From assembly GCA_946902875.1 (NCBI GenBank), contig OX336349.1:15771891-15835890 (forward strand): 64,000 nt of DNA, in the 5' to 3' direction. The notes under the pieces are model-generated. The model ran no database searches. It saw nothing but the letters and a program-made list of their open reading frames with translations, and had not been told where the DNA came from. Positions 57,901 through 64,000 of this stretch are shown here, one piece after another. The DNA comes from Nematopogon swammerdamellus (taxonomy: Eukaryota > Arthropoda > Insecta > Lepidoptera > Adelidae). Numbering within the stretch: the first letter of the stretch is position 1; each line of letters starts with the position of its first letter. A program made the position numbers and the translations under genes.

Positions 57901-60900
57901 GTCAGTATCAAATCAATGTGGGAAAAAATAAGCTAAAACGAAAACCTACATCATTGTATCTAAAAAATAGTTTTTTTACAGTAAAACATCATTATAAACA
58001 TCTGATTGCCAGAACAACAAATTAAATTTTCATATAATAAAACTGATAATGCAAGCATAATGCATCACAATTGTTAGTTTTAACAAGAGTATATTACCTA
58101 ACCTAACCTTTGCACAAGCTATTCGAAATTTTAAAAGTAAAAATAAATTATACATTTACCGGTACCCTGTTTGGAGTCACTTTCAGCATTGTCAGTCCAG
58201 CCGAGCCGCTCCGCGTAGGCTTCTTTCATAATTGCTCCTGAAAAAAAAAACATATGTTTGACTAAATGAGTAGAGATGTTTTCGATGTTTTTGATTTTAT
58301 TTGTAAATATGCAAAGTATGTATTGTCACCTGTATTCAGCATCTGATGCACACCGTGCAGAGTCAGCTGGCCGAGCGCACAGCTGGTAGCCGAGCTCCGC
58401 ACCTGCGACAAGCTTTTTTTGAAAAAACCGCATGCAAATCGGTCCACTTTTTAAGATAATAAATGTTTTTATTACTTAATTAATTGATCACTTGATTACA
58501 AACAAAGCTAAGAACAATACCGATTAAACCAGCACTCTAATAAAAAACCGCATCCAAATCGGTTGATCCGTTTGGGAGCTACGATGCCACAGGCAGACAC
58601 ACACATTAAACTTATAACAACCCACTTTTTTTGTGGGGGGCTGCACGAACACATCTGGTCTGGGCCCATCACCAGTAGGAGAAGGTTTCAATCAACCACG
58701 GGTCCAGTCCAGTGCGAAGCGAAGCTTTTTCCATTTTGTCAGATTATACTGGTCAATAGATCAATTACAGCAATTAGATCCTAAATCTCACTCATCCGGT
58801 TCCGTTCGGAACCAGAATAAAAGTGTTAGGTCCCTTCCCTTGCCCCTTACTAGGTGGTAGGCTCAAATTGTAGCCGACTGGGTTGTTACCACCGTACTGG
58901 ATGTAAGATGGCCGCATAGCAGCCTCAGTTGTGTTCTCCTCTAGTTCAGTATAGGCAGCAATTCAAAAGGGGAAGTCTCCGGTATGGCACCTACCTTCTC
59001 GGAGGTGATATTGCCTGGTCGGAGGTGATATTGGTTGGCCCCTCCGATTCAATTACATAAAAAAAAATATTAATTAATAAAATACTGACCGGAAGTGTGG
59101 GAAAGTTGTGGAAAGGTCCGGGTGCCTGCACCCAAGCCGCGCGCCCGCCCGCCGTAGCGTTCCACACAAACTCCGAGTAACTGGACGCACACCAAAACTA
59201 CTATTTAGACTAAACTTTAAGGCCCACTTGCACCAACACAAATTTAATATATAAACCAGTTTAACTCGCTAAACCAGTTTAAGCTAGCACCCGTTGACTG
59301 TGGGAACCGCGTTTAAATCCAGAACTCGCTACTTAACTTTAACCTCGTGTTGGTGCAAGTGGTCCTAAGACATGAAAGTTTTTATAAAGGCTGTGATACT
59401 AACCCAAATCCCAAGTTTGGTGTGATTTTTTCGTTTAACCTGTTGGCTTCCACAGGTATATAATTATTTGCTATTTCGCAAACCAGAAAGCCAAGGTCCA
59501 TCCCATAATTCGGCGCCGCACGGCTACTAAAATATTTCATAAAATAATGAAGCTAGGCCAATAAACTCTTTGGCACTTAATTACCCACAAAACTAGGTAT
59601 ATAAAAGAAGTGAGGAGTCACTTTTTGGAAGCACAGATGGATTTTTTTAAGCTCCAGGAAAACAAAAGAAGCCCTACATTTATTTTTTATTTTTGAAGAG
59701 CGCTGCCACTAAAAACCCGAACAACGTATGACGAGGCCATTTAATCTCATCCACAAAAAATTATACAGAAAAAAAAGGGAAAAAAAAGTTTTTTCTGTTT
59801 GCGAGAGGAATTTTTTTTTTTAGGTGTGTTTGGTGGCAATTTTTTAACCATCTACCTAAAGTGCCCTCTCGTTCTAATAAGAAAAATTCACTGAAACAGT
59901 ACTAGACGAAAATGTGTGAGCATATAAATGCGTACAAATGCCTGCTTCGTGTGGATCAGTTGGAAGCTGGCAGGTTGAGCTATGTACATAGATGAATCTC
60001 TATCCCTTAGATTTTTTTTTTATGGAAACTGACACGGTTGGCTACATCACCTACAACATCCATGATGTCAGCCAATAACACCGGGTGAACTTGATGCCAC
60101 GTCAGTGCTTCCCTTCGGTCGTGCCGGCTACACTGAACTGGACGGAAAACACGAACTATTTACATAGCCATTTCGACCGACCTTTCATTCAGTGCGGTGG
60201 TATCAACCCGCGCGGGTTAAACCCTACCACCTAGTAATATAAGAAGGGAGTCATATCCCTTAGTCGCCTTTTACGACATACACGGGGAGAGATGCAGTGG
60301 GGCTATTCTTTTAAAGTACCGGCCCCACACGGTACAAGATAGATGTAGATGAATCTCTATCCCTCAGATGCGGAGGTCTGAAGCTTTTTGAAGCAGCGAC
60401 TGATGCCTTGCGGAATTACCTCTGCAACAGCTTAGAGTCCGGCACGGTGTTGCAGGGCAGCGTGTCGCCGCGCCGCAGGTGTGTCAGCGGCCCGCGGTCT
60501 CCGTGCCGCGTCACCGCTATCACACCCTGAAGCCGCCACGCATCCTCGTCTGGAATACCTGTGGACATTAAACCGTTCTGTGCGGGTAAGCAAAACGCTG
60601 TCTGAGATGATGAAACGTTTCAGGTGGTCAGGAAAAAATTTTGACACAAAAGATGACTGTATTATCTTCATCGCCCAGAGAGGTGCGGAGTCTTGGAACA
60701 AATTACCTGAAGGAGTTGAAAGTGCAATTTATTCTTAATTTAAGTTTGGGACTTTAGCTGTATTCGGTTATGTCAGCCCCATGGTGACTTGAGAGTTGAT
60801 GTTGAGAGATTTAAAAAAATTACCAAACCATCCCTATTGAGAGTGGATTACATCATGCACGTGCAAAAGGCCTGCAATGGAGTGGGCTTAAGCGCAGAGA

Positions 60901-63351
60901 ACGAGTCCGAACAACAGCATCATGAATGAATAACAAATAACAGGTTCATCTTATTCGTCTGTAACCTGCTGACTAAATCTTTTCTCAGGCCCTCATTCCA
61001 CTCACTCCATCAGAACATGAAATTGGTCCTGCTCTTTTTAATTTAGAGTTTGCATTATAATCAGACCCAAGTTTGACGGTTGTATGTGTTGAAAAGATAC
61101 AGCCCTCGGACAGACAGACGGTGCAAGCTTATTAATAGGCTTGCGCATGGATAGGGAACCCTAAAAAACAGACTCGATGAATACTTTCAAAATAAAAAAC
61201 AGTATTACAGATGTGTCTGTAAGTAGAAGTGTAGTGAGGTGAACTGACCCTCAGCTCCGTGCGTGATCTCGTCGGCGGGGCGACAGTGCGCGGAGACGAT
61301 GCGTCGGAGTCGAGCGTCGGCGCGCGGAGCCGCGTGTGCGGCTTTACGAACACTCCCGCCCTCCTCACCGGCGCCCATGTACTTGTACATACCTGTTGTG
61401 ACATATAAGCTCACTTACAAATTGTTCGTAACATGTTCGTTCCATAGTTCATAAGGGAACGTACCCATACCATGTGACCAATTTAGGGGGAGGAAGGGTT
61501 TTGTCAATATACAACACTGGGTCACAGGGGGGGAGGGGTAGATATTCACACTGTCACTTAGTATTTCAAAATACTTTTAAAAACAAAAAAAACACATTGG
61601 CGGTCTGAAACACAAAAACAATCGCTTCGGTGGTGTGGACTGGCAATGTTTTTCATAAGAATTCGACAGGCACTGTTCAATTACACTAAAAGTATTCGCC
61701 TGGTCACATTCAAAAGTGAAAATACAAATGTTAATGCTTAATTCACATAAATACACAGAAAAACAGCAAGTTTGTGAAATACCACATGTAAACTGGGTGG
61801 GGTGAGAGTTAGTCAAGATACCACGTACGGTCAGAGGGGGTCTGAAAGTTGCCTAACATCTGTCACGGGGTGTGGGCACATTCCCTAGTAATGTTCGGGG
61901 GATGGAAACTTCACAACCGTAGGAAATGTTTGTGTTTTCCGTCCAGCTCAGTCTAGCCGGCACGACCGAAGGGAAGCACTGACATGGCACCTAGCTCACC
62001 CGGGGTTATGGGCTGACATCACGGATGCTGTAGGTGATATAGCCAAGCGTGTCAGTTGCCATAAAAAAATATGTTTCACAGCTCGATTAGAACTTTCTTC
62101 TACTTGCAATGTGCCTGGATGTGTTCAGTGAGGCCACTGAGTGCTGGTTCGTCACCCGCATCACGTCGTAAAGTCGTCAAGGCAAAGGAATTTAATTAAA
62201 TACACATACATACATACCCACTGTATCACAACAATCGGGGTAAGCAGAGTAATCAGTGTAGTGCTGCGAAAACTAGGGCGAATCAGAGCACCGACCACCG
62301 CACGTTTCGAAAAGTGTTAGTACAAGATCTCTCAAGAAGCGAGGAGCCAACAGACTCTATTGTATATTTAAATACCTACTACTAATAGAAGTGTAAGGTG
62401 TGGAATACAGCTAAGCTATACAGAGTGCTTAACCACTCAAGCGTCATATGCCTCGAAATAACGCCTACCGCGTCGCGTAAGCCTTTCCCTCGCGCTCGCT
62501 GCGCGAGGGAAATGTTACGAAAATACGCTTTTTTCGAAAAAAATATATGAACACCTATAGCAAAGTTAGTATGATTGAAATTGTTACTAAATTTCCTACA
62601 AAGTTATCTATAACTTGATTTGTACTGACCTTTTTTTTATTCAAAATCCTGGGTTGAATGCGGTAATTGATGAGTGTGGTGTTTTGTTTTGACCCACTAC
62701 ACTCTATATTTATTATGGCAAGAACCTCAAATAAAAACACATCTTTCGATTGGTATATACACAAATGCACGTAAGTAATATGCGCATAAAAATACGAAAA
62801 ATTACTTATCGTTTGCACCCGCGATTCATGGTCGCACATCCACAGAAACACACTTCACTAACAAGAATGGCGACTGATTGAGCGCGACTCAGCGCGACCG
62901 TTGAAATAATTTTTTTTCCGCCAAGGGGCGTCAATATTGCTTGCAATATTGAATCATATCGAGAAGGACAAATCTTCACCTATTTTTAGAAGTATAATTG
63001 AACCTTGTCCTCATATTATAAGAGTGCATATTTCAATGCCAAAGTTGCTGTTCGAGCATATGGAGCGCGACGCTGGACGTACTATATGGGCTGTTCCATA
63101 TGCTGGAACACCGACGCTCCAGTGGTTAATCAGTCTCTAGCGTAACGTCAGTAGGTGTCTGATTCCAGCAGCCAAATTAAACCCTTTCAGACATTCAGCC
63201 AAGGGCACAACTATGCAAAACTTCTTTATTTGTAAGCCAGTTTGAAATCATTACACTCACCGGTGACTAGGAACAAGATCCACAAGCTCATGATGAGGTA
63301 GCAATAGAATGCTCTGTGCTGGAACGAGAACTTCATAGTTTCGCACGACAT
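45880..63351 (-). CDS. PXYLP1: 2-phosphoxylose phosphatase 1-like protein, complete 14-exon gene
   Basis: This gene should encode a Golgi type II membrane phosphatase that removes the 2-phosphate from xylose in the proteoglycan linker, allowing glycosaminoglycan chain growth. CDS exons from 5' to 3': 63351-63261, 61392-61249, 60558-60420, 59180-59090, 58402-58330, 58237-58160, 57235-57052, 55786-55711, 54757-54536, 52581-52426, 51250-51095, 49943-49791, 46838-46660, 45949-45880. They total 1812 bases (603 residues plus TGA), with GT-AG at every junction and phase kept throughout. Landmarks: signal anchor, residues 14-30; histidine phosphatase motif RHGDRGP, 96-102 (His97 nucleophile); FQSALALLFALLP, about 221-233; SGHDRT with His491-Asp492; CPIENIVRFIHDDY and NYKDAC at the C-terminus. 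Sequons N132 and N592. It is longer than the human protein (480 residues), mainly through exons 9-10. The first ATG (63351) is chosen; codon 6 (63336) is an alternative. Confidence 0.93.
45976..46447. mobile_element. PIF/Harbinger-like MITE, copy 2, in intron 13
   Basis: Aligns to 30716-31160 with inverted ends AGCATCTTATTCACCATCC / GGATGGTGAATAAG. Shared interior includes GTTGCTGGATGAAAAATGCG. It ends 27 bases from the acceptor of exon 14. Confidence 0.85.
46490..46650 (-). repeat. SINE family A, copy 7 (truncated), in intron 13
   Basis: Contains CATAGCCGTTTCGACCGACG, CCACCTAGTAAGGTAAGAAG and the B-box side CCGAACCACGG. Its head end stops about 10 bases from the exon 13 donor. Confidence 0.85.
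46660..46838 (-). CDS. PXYLP1: PXYLP1-like exon 13, hemmed in by mobile elements
   Basis: YYVRAVLDGADVTERLGC and LCPIENIVR match the family (ILYNGVDVT; CPLENLVRF). The N-terminal part is an Arg/Gly-rich run (YRRGGRGGRRAGEERSAR). A MITE starts about 15 bases upstream of the acceptor and a SINE about 10 bases past the donor (GTGCGT). Confidence 0.9.
46854..47244. mobile_element. MITE with AGGGCTAT ends, in intron 12
   Basis: Left (46854-46925) and right (47175-47244) arms are inverted, sharing CGGCTACGCCGAGGTGTAGC and GTGCGTAGAGA. GC-rich interior. Its left end is 15 bases from exon 13. Confidence 0.85.
47269..48300 (-). repeat. SINE A (alternative head), split by a TTAA element
   Basis: The tail and central part lie at 47269-47476; the rest of the body and the alternative head (TAGTCGCCTTTTACGACATA) lie at 48164-48300. 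The break is exactly at TTAA in the sequence GGGTTAAACCC. Confidence 0.92.
47477..48163. mobile_element. TTAA-flanked element, copy 1
   Basis: 687 bp inserted at TTAA (47473-47476 and 48164-48167), with short inverted ends CCTTTC. It shares internal blocks with 62433-63125 (GAACACCTATAGGAAATTTA; AGAAGTATAATTGAACCTT). A TTAA duplication suggests a piggyBac-like origin. No transposase. Confidence 0.85.
48368..48537 (+). repeat. SINE family B, copy 7 (3' half)
   Basis: AGCAGCCTCGGTTGTGTTCT, GGTGATATTGGCTGGTTGGA and the A-run after GGATTACATA. Confidence 0.9.
48592..48842 (-). repeat. SINE family A, copy 10 (alternative-head type, truncated)
   Basis: Tail, body and the junction CTAGTAATATAAGAAGGGAG then TCATATCCC are present; the head stops after the junction. 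Confidence 0.9.
48843..49790. other. Intron 12 sequence, unassigned
   Basis: No element recognised in about 950 bases; open frames here do not resemble known proteins. Confidence 0.3.
49791..49943 (-). CDS. PXYLP1: PXYLP1-like exon 12 (catalytic HD motif)
   Basis: LVYYSGHDRTLRALIAALGL carries the second catalytic pair His491-Asp492, followed by HYASRMLFE. Acceptor TTTTGCAG, donor GAG|GTGCGT. Confidence 0.93.
50165..50290 (+). repeat. LINE 3' end (GTGTACAATAAAGTA type)
   Basis: TTAGTTCGTAAAGAATGCCG with GTGTACAATAAAGTACATTT recurs inverted at 53400-53520 and 41035-41125, marking a repeated LINE tail in intron 11. Confidence 0.65.
50355..50617. mobile_element. MITE with ~36-bp inverted ends (AGTCTGTTCCAAA), intron 11
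   Basis: Left AGTCTGTTCCAAATAAACGT and the inverted right end (TTTGTTTGGAACAGACC) agree with a few mismatches; interior non-coding. Confidence 0.8.
50641..50975 (-). repeat. SINE A, alternative head, full length (copy 11)
   Basis: Starts at the right with GTGTGGGGCCGGTACTTTAA and AAAAGGCGACTAAGGGATAT, then the family A central domain and tail, ending in a T-run (poly(A) on minus). Best alternative-head copy. Confidence 0.92.
51095..51250 (-). CDS. PXYLP1: PXYLP1-like exon 11
   Basis: VSSLFAYVEWSHAQAVRSTS and KGALDAYGFIRHM align with the segment before the HD motif in the family. Phase 0/0. Donor CATATG|GTGCGG is non-ideal. Confidence 0.88.
51370..51527 (+). repeat. SINE family A, copy 12 (3' half)
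   Basis: TTTTCCGTCCAGTTTAGTGC through the tail CCATAAAAAAAAAAAAC. Confidence 0.88.
51740..52115 (-). repeat. Interspersed repeat C, copy 2
   Basis: A 126-codon open frame on minus (52127-51747) includes VPVRLGGGLM, DPWIVGVGKDIPRKP and KGVFRECMAVLAKANRRRRD. It matches copy 1 at 1345-1590, so this is a coding repeat in intron 10, not host sequence. Confidence 0.65.
52116..52319. mobile_element. MITE with CCCTTCGCCGTTATGTTGGC ends, copy 2, intron 10
   Basis: 204 bp, inverted ends of about 48 bp; interior matches 45204-45460 in reverse orientation. It ends about 107 bases from exon 10. Confidence 0.9.
52426..52581 (-). CDS. PXYLP1: PXYLP1-like exon 10 (lineage-specific acidic insert)
   Basis: Encodes 52 residues, MEKEKLSYYRQRYMESADAG to EREPEQPEEDYPE, without a counterpart I recognise in the human protein. 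In-phase at both ends (phase 0/0, 156 bases), so it could be skipped without frameshift. Confidence 0.85.
52680..53010. repeat. Inverted repeat in intron 9
   Basis: 52665-52760 (CCAGATTATGACTAGCCAGG...ATCGGAGTCATTTGTTTTTT) is inverted at 52955-53035 (AAAAAACAAATGACACCGAT...TCATAAACTGGCCTACTCCC). Probably another short inverted-repeat transposon, with AT-rich centre. Confidence 0.65.
53130..53395 (-). pseudogene. RTE-clade LINE reverse transcriptase C-terminus, copy 2
   Basis: KVAQRAMVRAMLGISLRDMV, EEIRRRTKVVD and WQWAGHVSRRDDDRWSNRVL are unmistakable RTE sequence. The frame is open for 78 codons and is truncated at both ends. It lies in intron 9. Confidence 0.9.
53400..53690. repeat. LINE remnants
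   Basis: 53400-53520 is an inverted LINE 3' end (see 50165-50290). Around 53585-53690, plus-strand frames read RVVDDWNKLPEK and DQVKNRLDKYL, resembling the last residues of CR1/jockey ORF2. Confidence 0.5.
53968..54147 (-). repeat. SINE family A, copy 13 (body fragment)
   Basis: AGGTGCCATGTCAGTGCTTC through CCACCTAGTAAGGTAAGAAG; tail and head missing. Confidence 0.85.
54536..54757 (-). CDS. PXYLP1: PXYLP1-like exon 9
   Basis: VLRDALLASLCHAAPLPCTD aligns with the family's LCHFCHNVSFPCT region. The remaining half (DAPARAAKRTGRGLL, DYDDGRRPRDA) is low-complexity and appears to be an insertion relative to human. Very GC-rich compared with its introns. Confidence 0.88.
54780..55700. other. Intron 8, mostly unassigned
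   Basis: Near its end a 'gggttccgta'-type repeat fragment (55490-55610, GGTACGGAACCCTAAAG) is visible; otherwise nothing recognised. Confidence 0.4.
55711..55786 (-). CDS. PXYLP1: PXYLP1-like exon 8
   Basis: Encodes RLSSEAKSRLESHPAVLELV with QKMSK. Donor AAG|GTAGGT. Confidence 0.9.
56148..56808 (+). repeat. SINE family A, copy 14, full length, split by repeat K
   Basis: The A-box half (GCCTCGGTGGCTCAGTTGTG) to ACCTGGG is at 56148-56204. It resumes ACCTGGGTGCGATCAGTACT at 56494, continuing through TTGGATGGG, the B box GGTTCGGATTTC, central domain and tail (CCGTGTCCATAAAAAAAA). Confidence 0.88.
56205..56493. mobile_element. Repeat K, copy 2, inserted in a SINE
   Basis: 289 bp starting CACAGATTACTTAATAG and ending GAGGCCTG, flanked by a 7-bp exact duplication ACCTGGG. 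Its first ~165 bases align with 25983-26170. Superfamily unclear; C-A/T-G ends would fit hAT, but the duplication is short. Confidence 0.7.
57052..57235 (-). CDS. PXYLP1: PXYLP1-like exon 7
   Basis: VVAYSTRYRRTFQSALALLF and CFRDCACPHAERFA match the family (TTGKSRTLQSGLALL; CYCP). The acceptor (GCGTAAG) is weak, but phase and homology support it. Confidence 0.9.
57358..57785 (-). repeat. 'gggttccgta' interspersed repeat, copy 2 (inverted)
   Basis: Counterpart of 13803-14160: AAGTGTAACTTGAACTCGCG on minus, GCCATCTATGG, a (GTCT)n run (57420-57475) and GGGTCCCGTACCGGATATGG at the other end. Includes a local duplication of GAAGCATTT. Confidence 0.78.
58160..58237 (-). CDS. PXYLP1: PXYLP1-like exon 6
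   Basis: Encodes AIMKEAYAERLGWTDNAESD and on to KQGT. Separated from exon 5 by a 92-base intron, the shortest in the gene. T-rich tract and CAG acceptor. Confidence 0.9.
58330..58402 (-). CDS. PXYLP1: PXYLP1-like exon 5
   Basis: SCALGQLTLHGVHQMLNT aligns with the conserved CEMGELTQTGVVQHLQNG-type segment of the family. Donor ACAG|GTGACA. Confidence 0.92.
58410..58640 (+). repeat. 'aaccgcatgcaaatcggtcc' repeat fragment
   Basis: Matches 21240-21500 in sequence order (ACCGCATGCAAATCGGTCCA; TCCGTTTGGGAGCTACGATG; CACATTAAACTTATAACA). Its left end is within 10 bases of exon 5. Confidence 0.75.
58793..59070 (+). repeat. SINE family B, copy 8 (head lost), in intron 4
   Basis: AGGTCCCTTCCCTTGCCCCT, then the TAGGTGGTAGGCTC central domain and the tail with a local duplication (GGTCGGAGGTGATATTG). 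The A-run ends about 20 bases from exon 4. Confidence 0.88.
59090..59180 (-). CDS. PXYLP1: PXYLP1-like exon 4
   Basis: Encodes YSEFVWNATAGGRAAWVQAP, including the N132 sequon. Acceptor GTCCAG, donor TCCG|GTCAGT. Confidence 0.88.
59219..59368. mobile_element. Short MITE (CCACTTGCACCAACAC ends), intron 3
   Basis: GGCCCACTTGCACCAACAC and the inverted GTGTTGGTGCAAGTGGTCC bound about 150 bp, next to TAAG on both sides. A recurrent lepidopteran MITE type. Confidence 0.82.
59369..60008. other. Intron 3, unassigned
   Basis: A/T-rich; nothing recognised. Confidence 0.3.
60009..60340 (-). repeat. SINE A, alternative head, full length (copy 15)
   Basis: Same architecture as 50641-50975: head GTGTGGGGCCGGTACTTTAA at the right, tail T-run at 60009. 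It lies about 80 bases from exon 3. Confidence 0.92.
60420..60558 (-). CDS. PXYLP1: PXYLP1-like exon 3 (catalytic RHG motif)
   Basis: Carries VIAVTRHGDRGPL, the phosphohistidine-forming motif, and then DTLPCNTVPDSKLLQ. Acceptor TCCACAG, donor AGAG|GTAATT. Confidence 0.93.
60570..61170. other. Intron 2 with repeat scraps
   Basis: Includes a weak CR1-like frame (60610-60738, plus strand, ...WNKLPEGV) and a 'gggttccgta' end (61070-61165). Neither is strong. Confidence 0.35.
61249..61392 (-). CDS. PXYLP1: PXYLP1-like exon 2 (stem region)
   Basis: Residues 31-78, starting MYKYMGAGEEGG, Ala/Arg-rich and poorly conserved as expected for a lumenal stem. Acceptor ACAACAG, donor GAGG|GTCAGT. Confidence 0.88.
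61440..61924. other. Intron 1, unassigned
   Basis: Nothing recognised apart from G-rich runs (61486-61540). Confidence 0.3.
61925..62070 (+). repeat. SINE family A, copy 16 (3' half)
   Basis: TTTTCCGTCCAGCTCAGTCT through CAGTTGCCATAAAAAAA. Confidence 0.87.
62195..62335 (-). repeat. Repeat H, copy 2 (fragment)
   Basis: Inverted match to 21095-21195: CAATCGGGGTAAGCAGAGTA; CACCGACCACCGCACGTTTC. Confidence 0.75.
62433..63125. mobile_element. TTAA-flanked element, copy 2, intron 1
   Basis: Ends CCACTCAAGCGTC and the inverted CCACTGGAGCGTC, flanked by TTAA (62429-62432 and 63126-63129). 693 bp, close in length and interior to 47477-48163. Contains a hairpin (62487-62511, TTTCCCTCGCG / CGCGAGGGAAA). 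Confidence 0.82.
63261..63351 (-). CDS. PXYLP1: PXYLP1-like exon 1 (signal anchor)
   Basis: Encodes residues 1-30. The hydrophobic stretch FYCYLIMSLWILFLVT follows basic His12-Arg13, fitting a type II Golgi anchor. Donor ACCG|GTGAGT. Confidence 0.88.
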
Positions 63352-63700
63352 CGTAAGTAATCCCACGCTGAACCAGCGAACTGCCGCCCACGACACGGCC
63401 CAACAAACCAACTCTCACATCATTTTATCTTGAGCGTTGACTTGCCTATAATCCTCCTTTTCACAGATTACCAATATATGTTTTAAAAAAAAAAATTTTT
63501 TTTTTGGTTGTTTTTTCTCTTTATATAAATTTTTTGGCGAAGACGAGCCCACCAACGAACGAGAAGCCACACACACACACAGAGCGAATAAGAAAAAGCG
63601 AGCGAGCAAATAAATCAGAGGCACGGCCGCACGCCGCACGCACGCAAACGCAACGCAACGCAGTACAGTATTATTGTAGGCAAGTCCTTATTGTATTTCA
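63352..63700 (-). promoter_or_regulatory. Putative 5'UTR and promoter region of the PXYLP1-like gene
   Basis: A CpG-containing stretch (63600-63665, GCGTTGCGTTGCGT... on minus), a (GTGT)n run (63571-63583) and TTTATATAAAG (63515-63530) precede the first ATG. An upstream ATGATGTGA (63421-63413) would be a two-codon upstream frame if transcribed. The transcription start cannot be fixed from sequence. Confidence 0.35.
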
Positions 63701-63879
63701 TTAAAAGATAGAGAGATATCTATAGCATTAGTAATCGTGATCAGGTTGACAATCAGCTGTTGTTTGACGTTCTGCATATTGTTCCGATACGACACCTGAA
63801 AGCCTTTTTCAATCCTGCTAATCCTTCAATCCTGCAATCCTACTCCTACTATCCCGGAGGCTATATCCATAATCTATAG

Positions 63880-64000
63880 GATGAGTTATGCTCATTGGTC
63901 GATGCCAGTTTGGCGGGAAATTTAAATTTCGTCTGGCTCCGCCTCCGGCACTCCTAGCGAACCTACTGAACCCGATATTCGTTAGGTCGTCTAAGTGATT
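63880..64000. repeat. Fragment of the 28.7-29.1 kb MITE family, cut by the window edge
   Basis: Shares ATTGGTCG, TTTGGCGGGAAAT and GGCTCCGCCTCCGGCAC, GAACCTACTGAA(T/C)CCGAT with 28760-29010 (part inverted). Confidence 0.7.

Overview
The window looks like nuclear DNA of an insect, most probably a moth or butterfly (Lepidoptera). It is AT-rich and intron-bearing, crowded with small DNA transposons, tRNA-related SINEs and ends of CR1-, RTE- and jockey-like LINEs. It also carries short tags typical of lepidopteran genomes, such as the 'cttcgctcgcgtgaaattcg' tract. No bacterial, CRISPR or rRNA operon structure is present.

Two host genes can be supported, both on the minus strand. At the left edge (51-192) lies the first coding exon of the eIF4E-binding protein gene (4E-BP, Drosophila Thor), with a TATA/initiator arrangement just upstream; the rest of that gene is outside the window. 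At the right (45880-63351) lies a complete 14-exon gene for a histidine-acid-phosphatase-fold protein matching 2-phosphoxylose phosphatase 1 (PXYLP1), a Golgi enzyme of glycosaminoglycan linker synthesis. All 13 splice junctions keep frame and the model gives 603 residues ending in a stop codon. A poly(A) signal lies about 280 bases past the stop.

The roughly 45 kb between the two genes, and most introns of the second, are mobile-element DNA. From left to right: SINE copies and a TA-flanked MITE with 80-bp ends (0.8-6 kb); a 58-bp-arm hairpin and a GA-rich minisatellite (6.8-7.8 kb); a hAT-type MITE with an 8-bp target duplication (9.2-10.2 kb); two opposed CR1-like LINE ends (10.8-12.9 kb); a 2.2-kb element with CCCAA ends (13.2-15.4 kb); an ACGT-rich tandem array (18.2-19 kb); a decayed transposase-like reading frame (20-20.7 kb); a 2-kb foldback palindrome (26.3-28.3 kb); a decayed DDE transposase and a jockey-like LINE (31.2-33.2 kb); and a 70-bp satellite containing a 560-bp higher-order repeat (36.3-37.5 kb).

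The most interesting structure is the SINE set. Two SINE families with unrelated heads and tails share a central domain of about 75 bp. One family has a head that joins a tRNA-like A box, a 5S-rRNA-like internal promoter segment and a tRNA-like B box. The same body also occurs with a third, different head. Several clean nested insertions (MITE in SINE, SINE in MITE, TTAA-flanked element in SINE) allow relative dating. One PXYLP1 exon is squeezed between transposable elements that come within about 10-15 bases of its splice sites.
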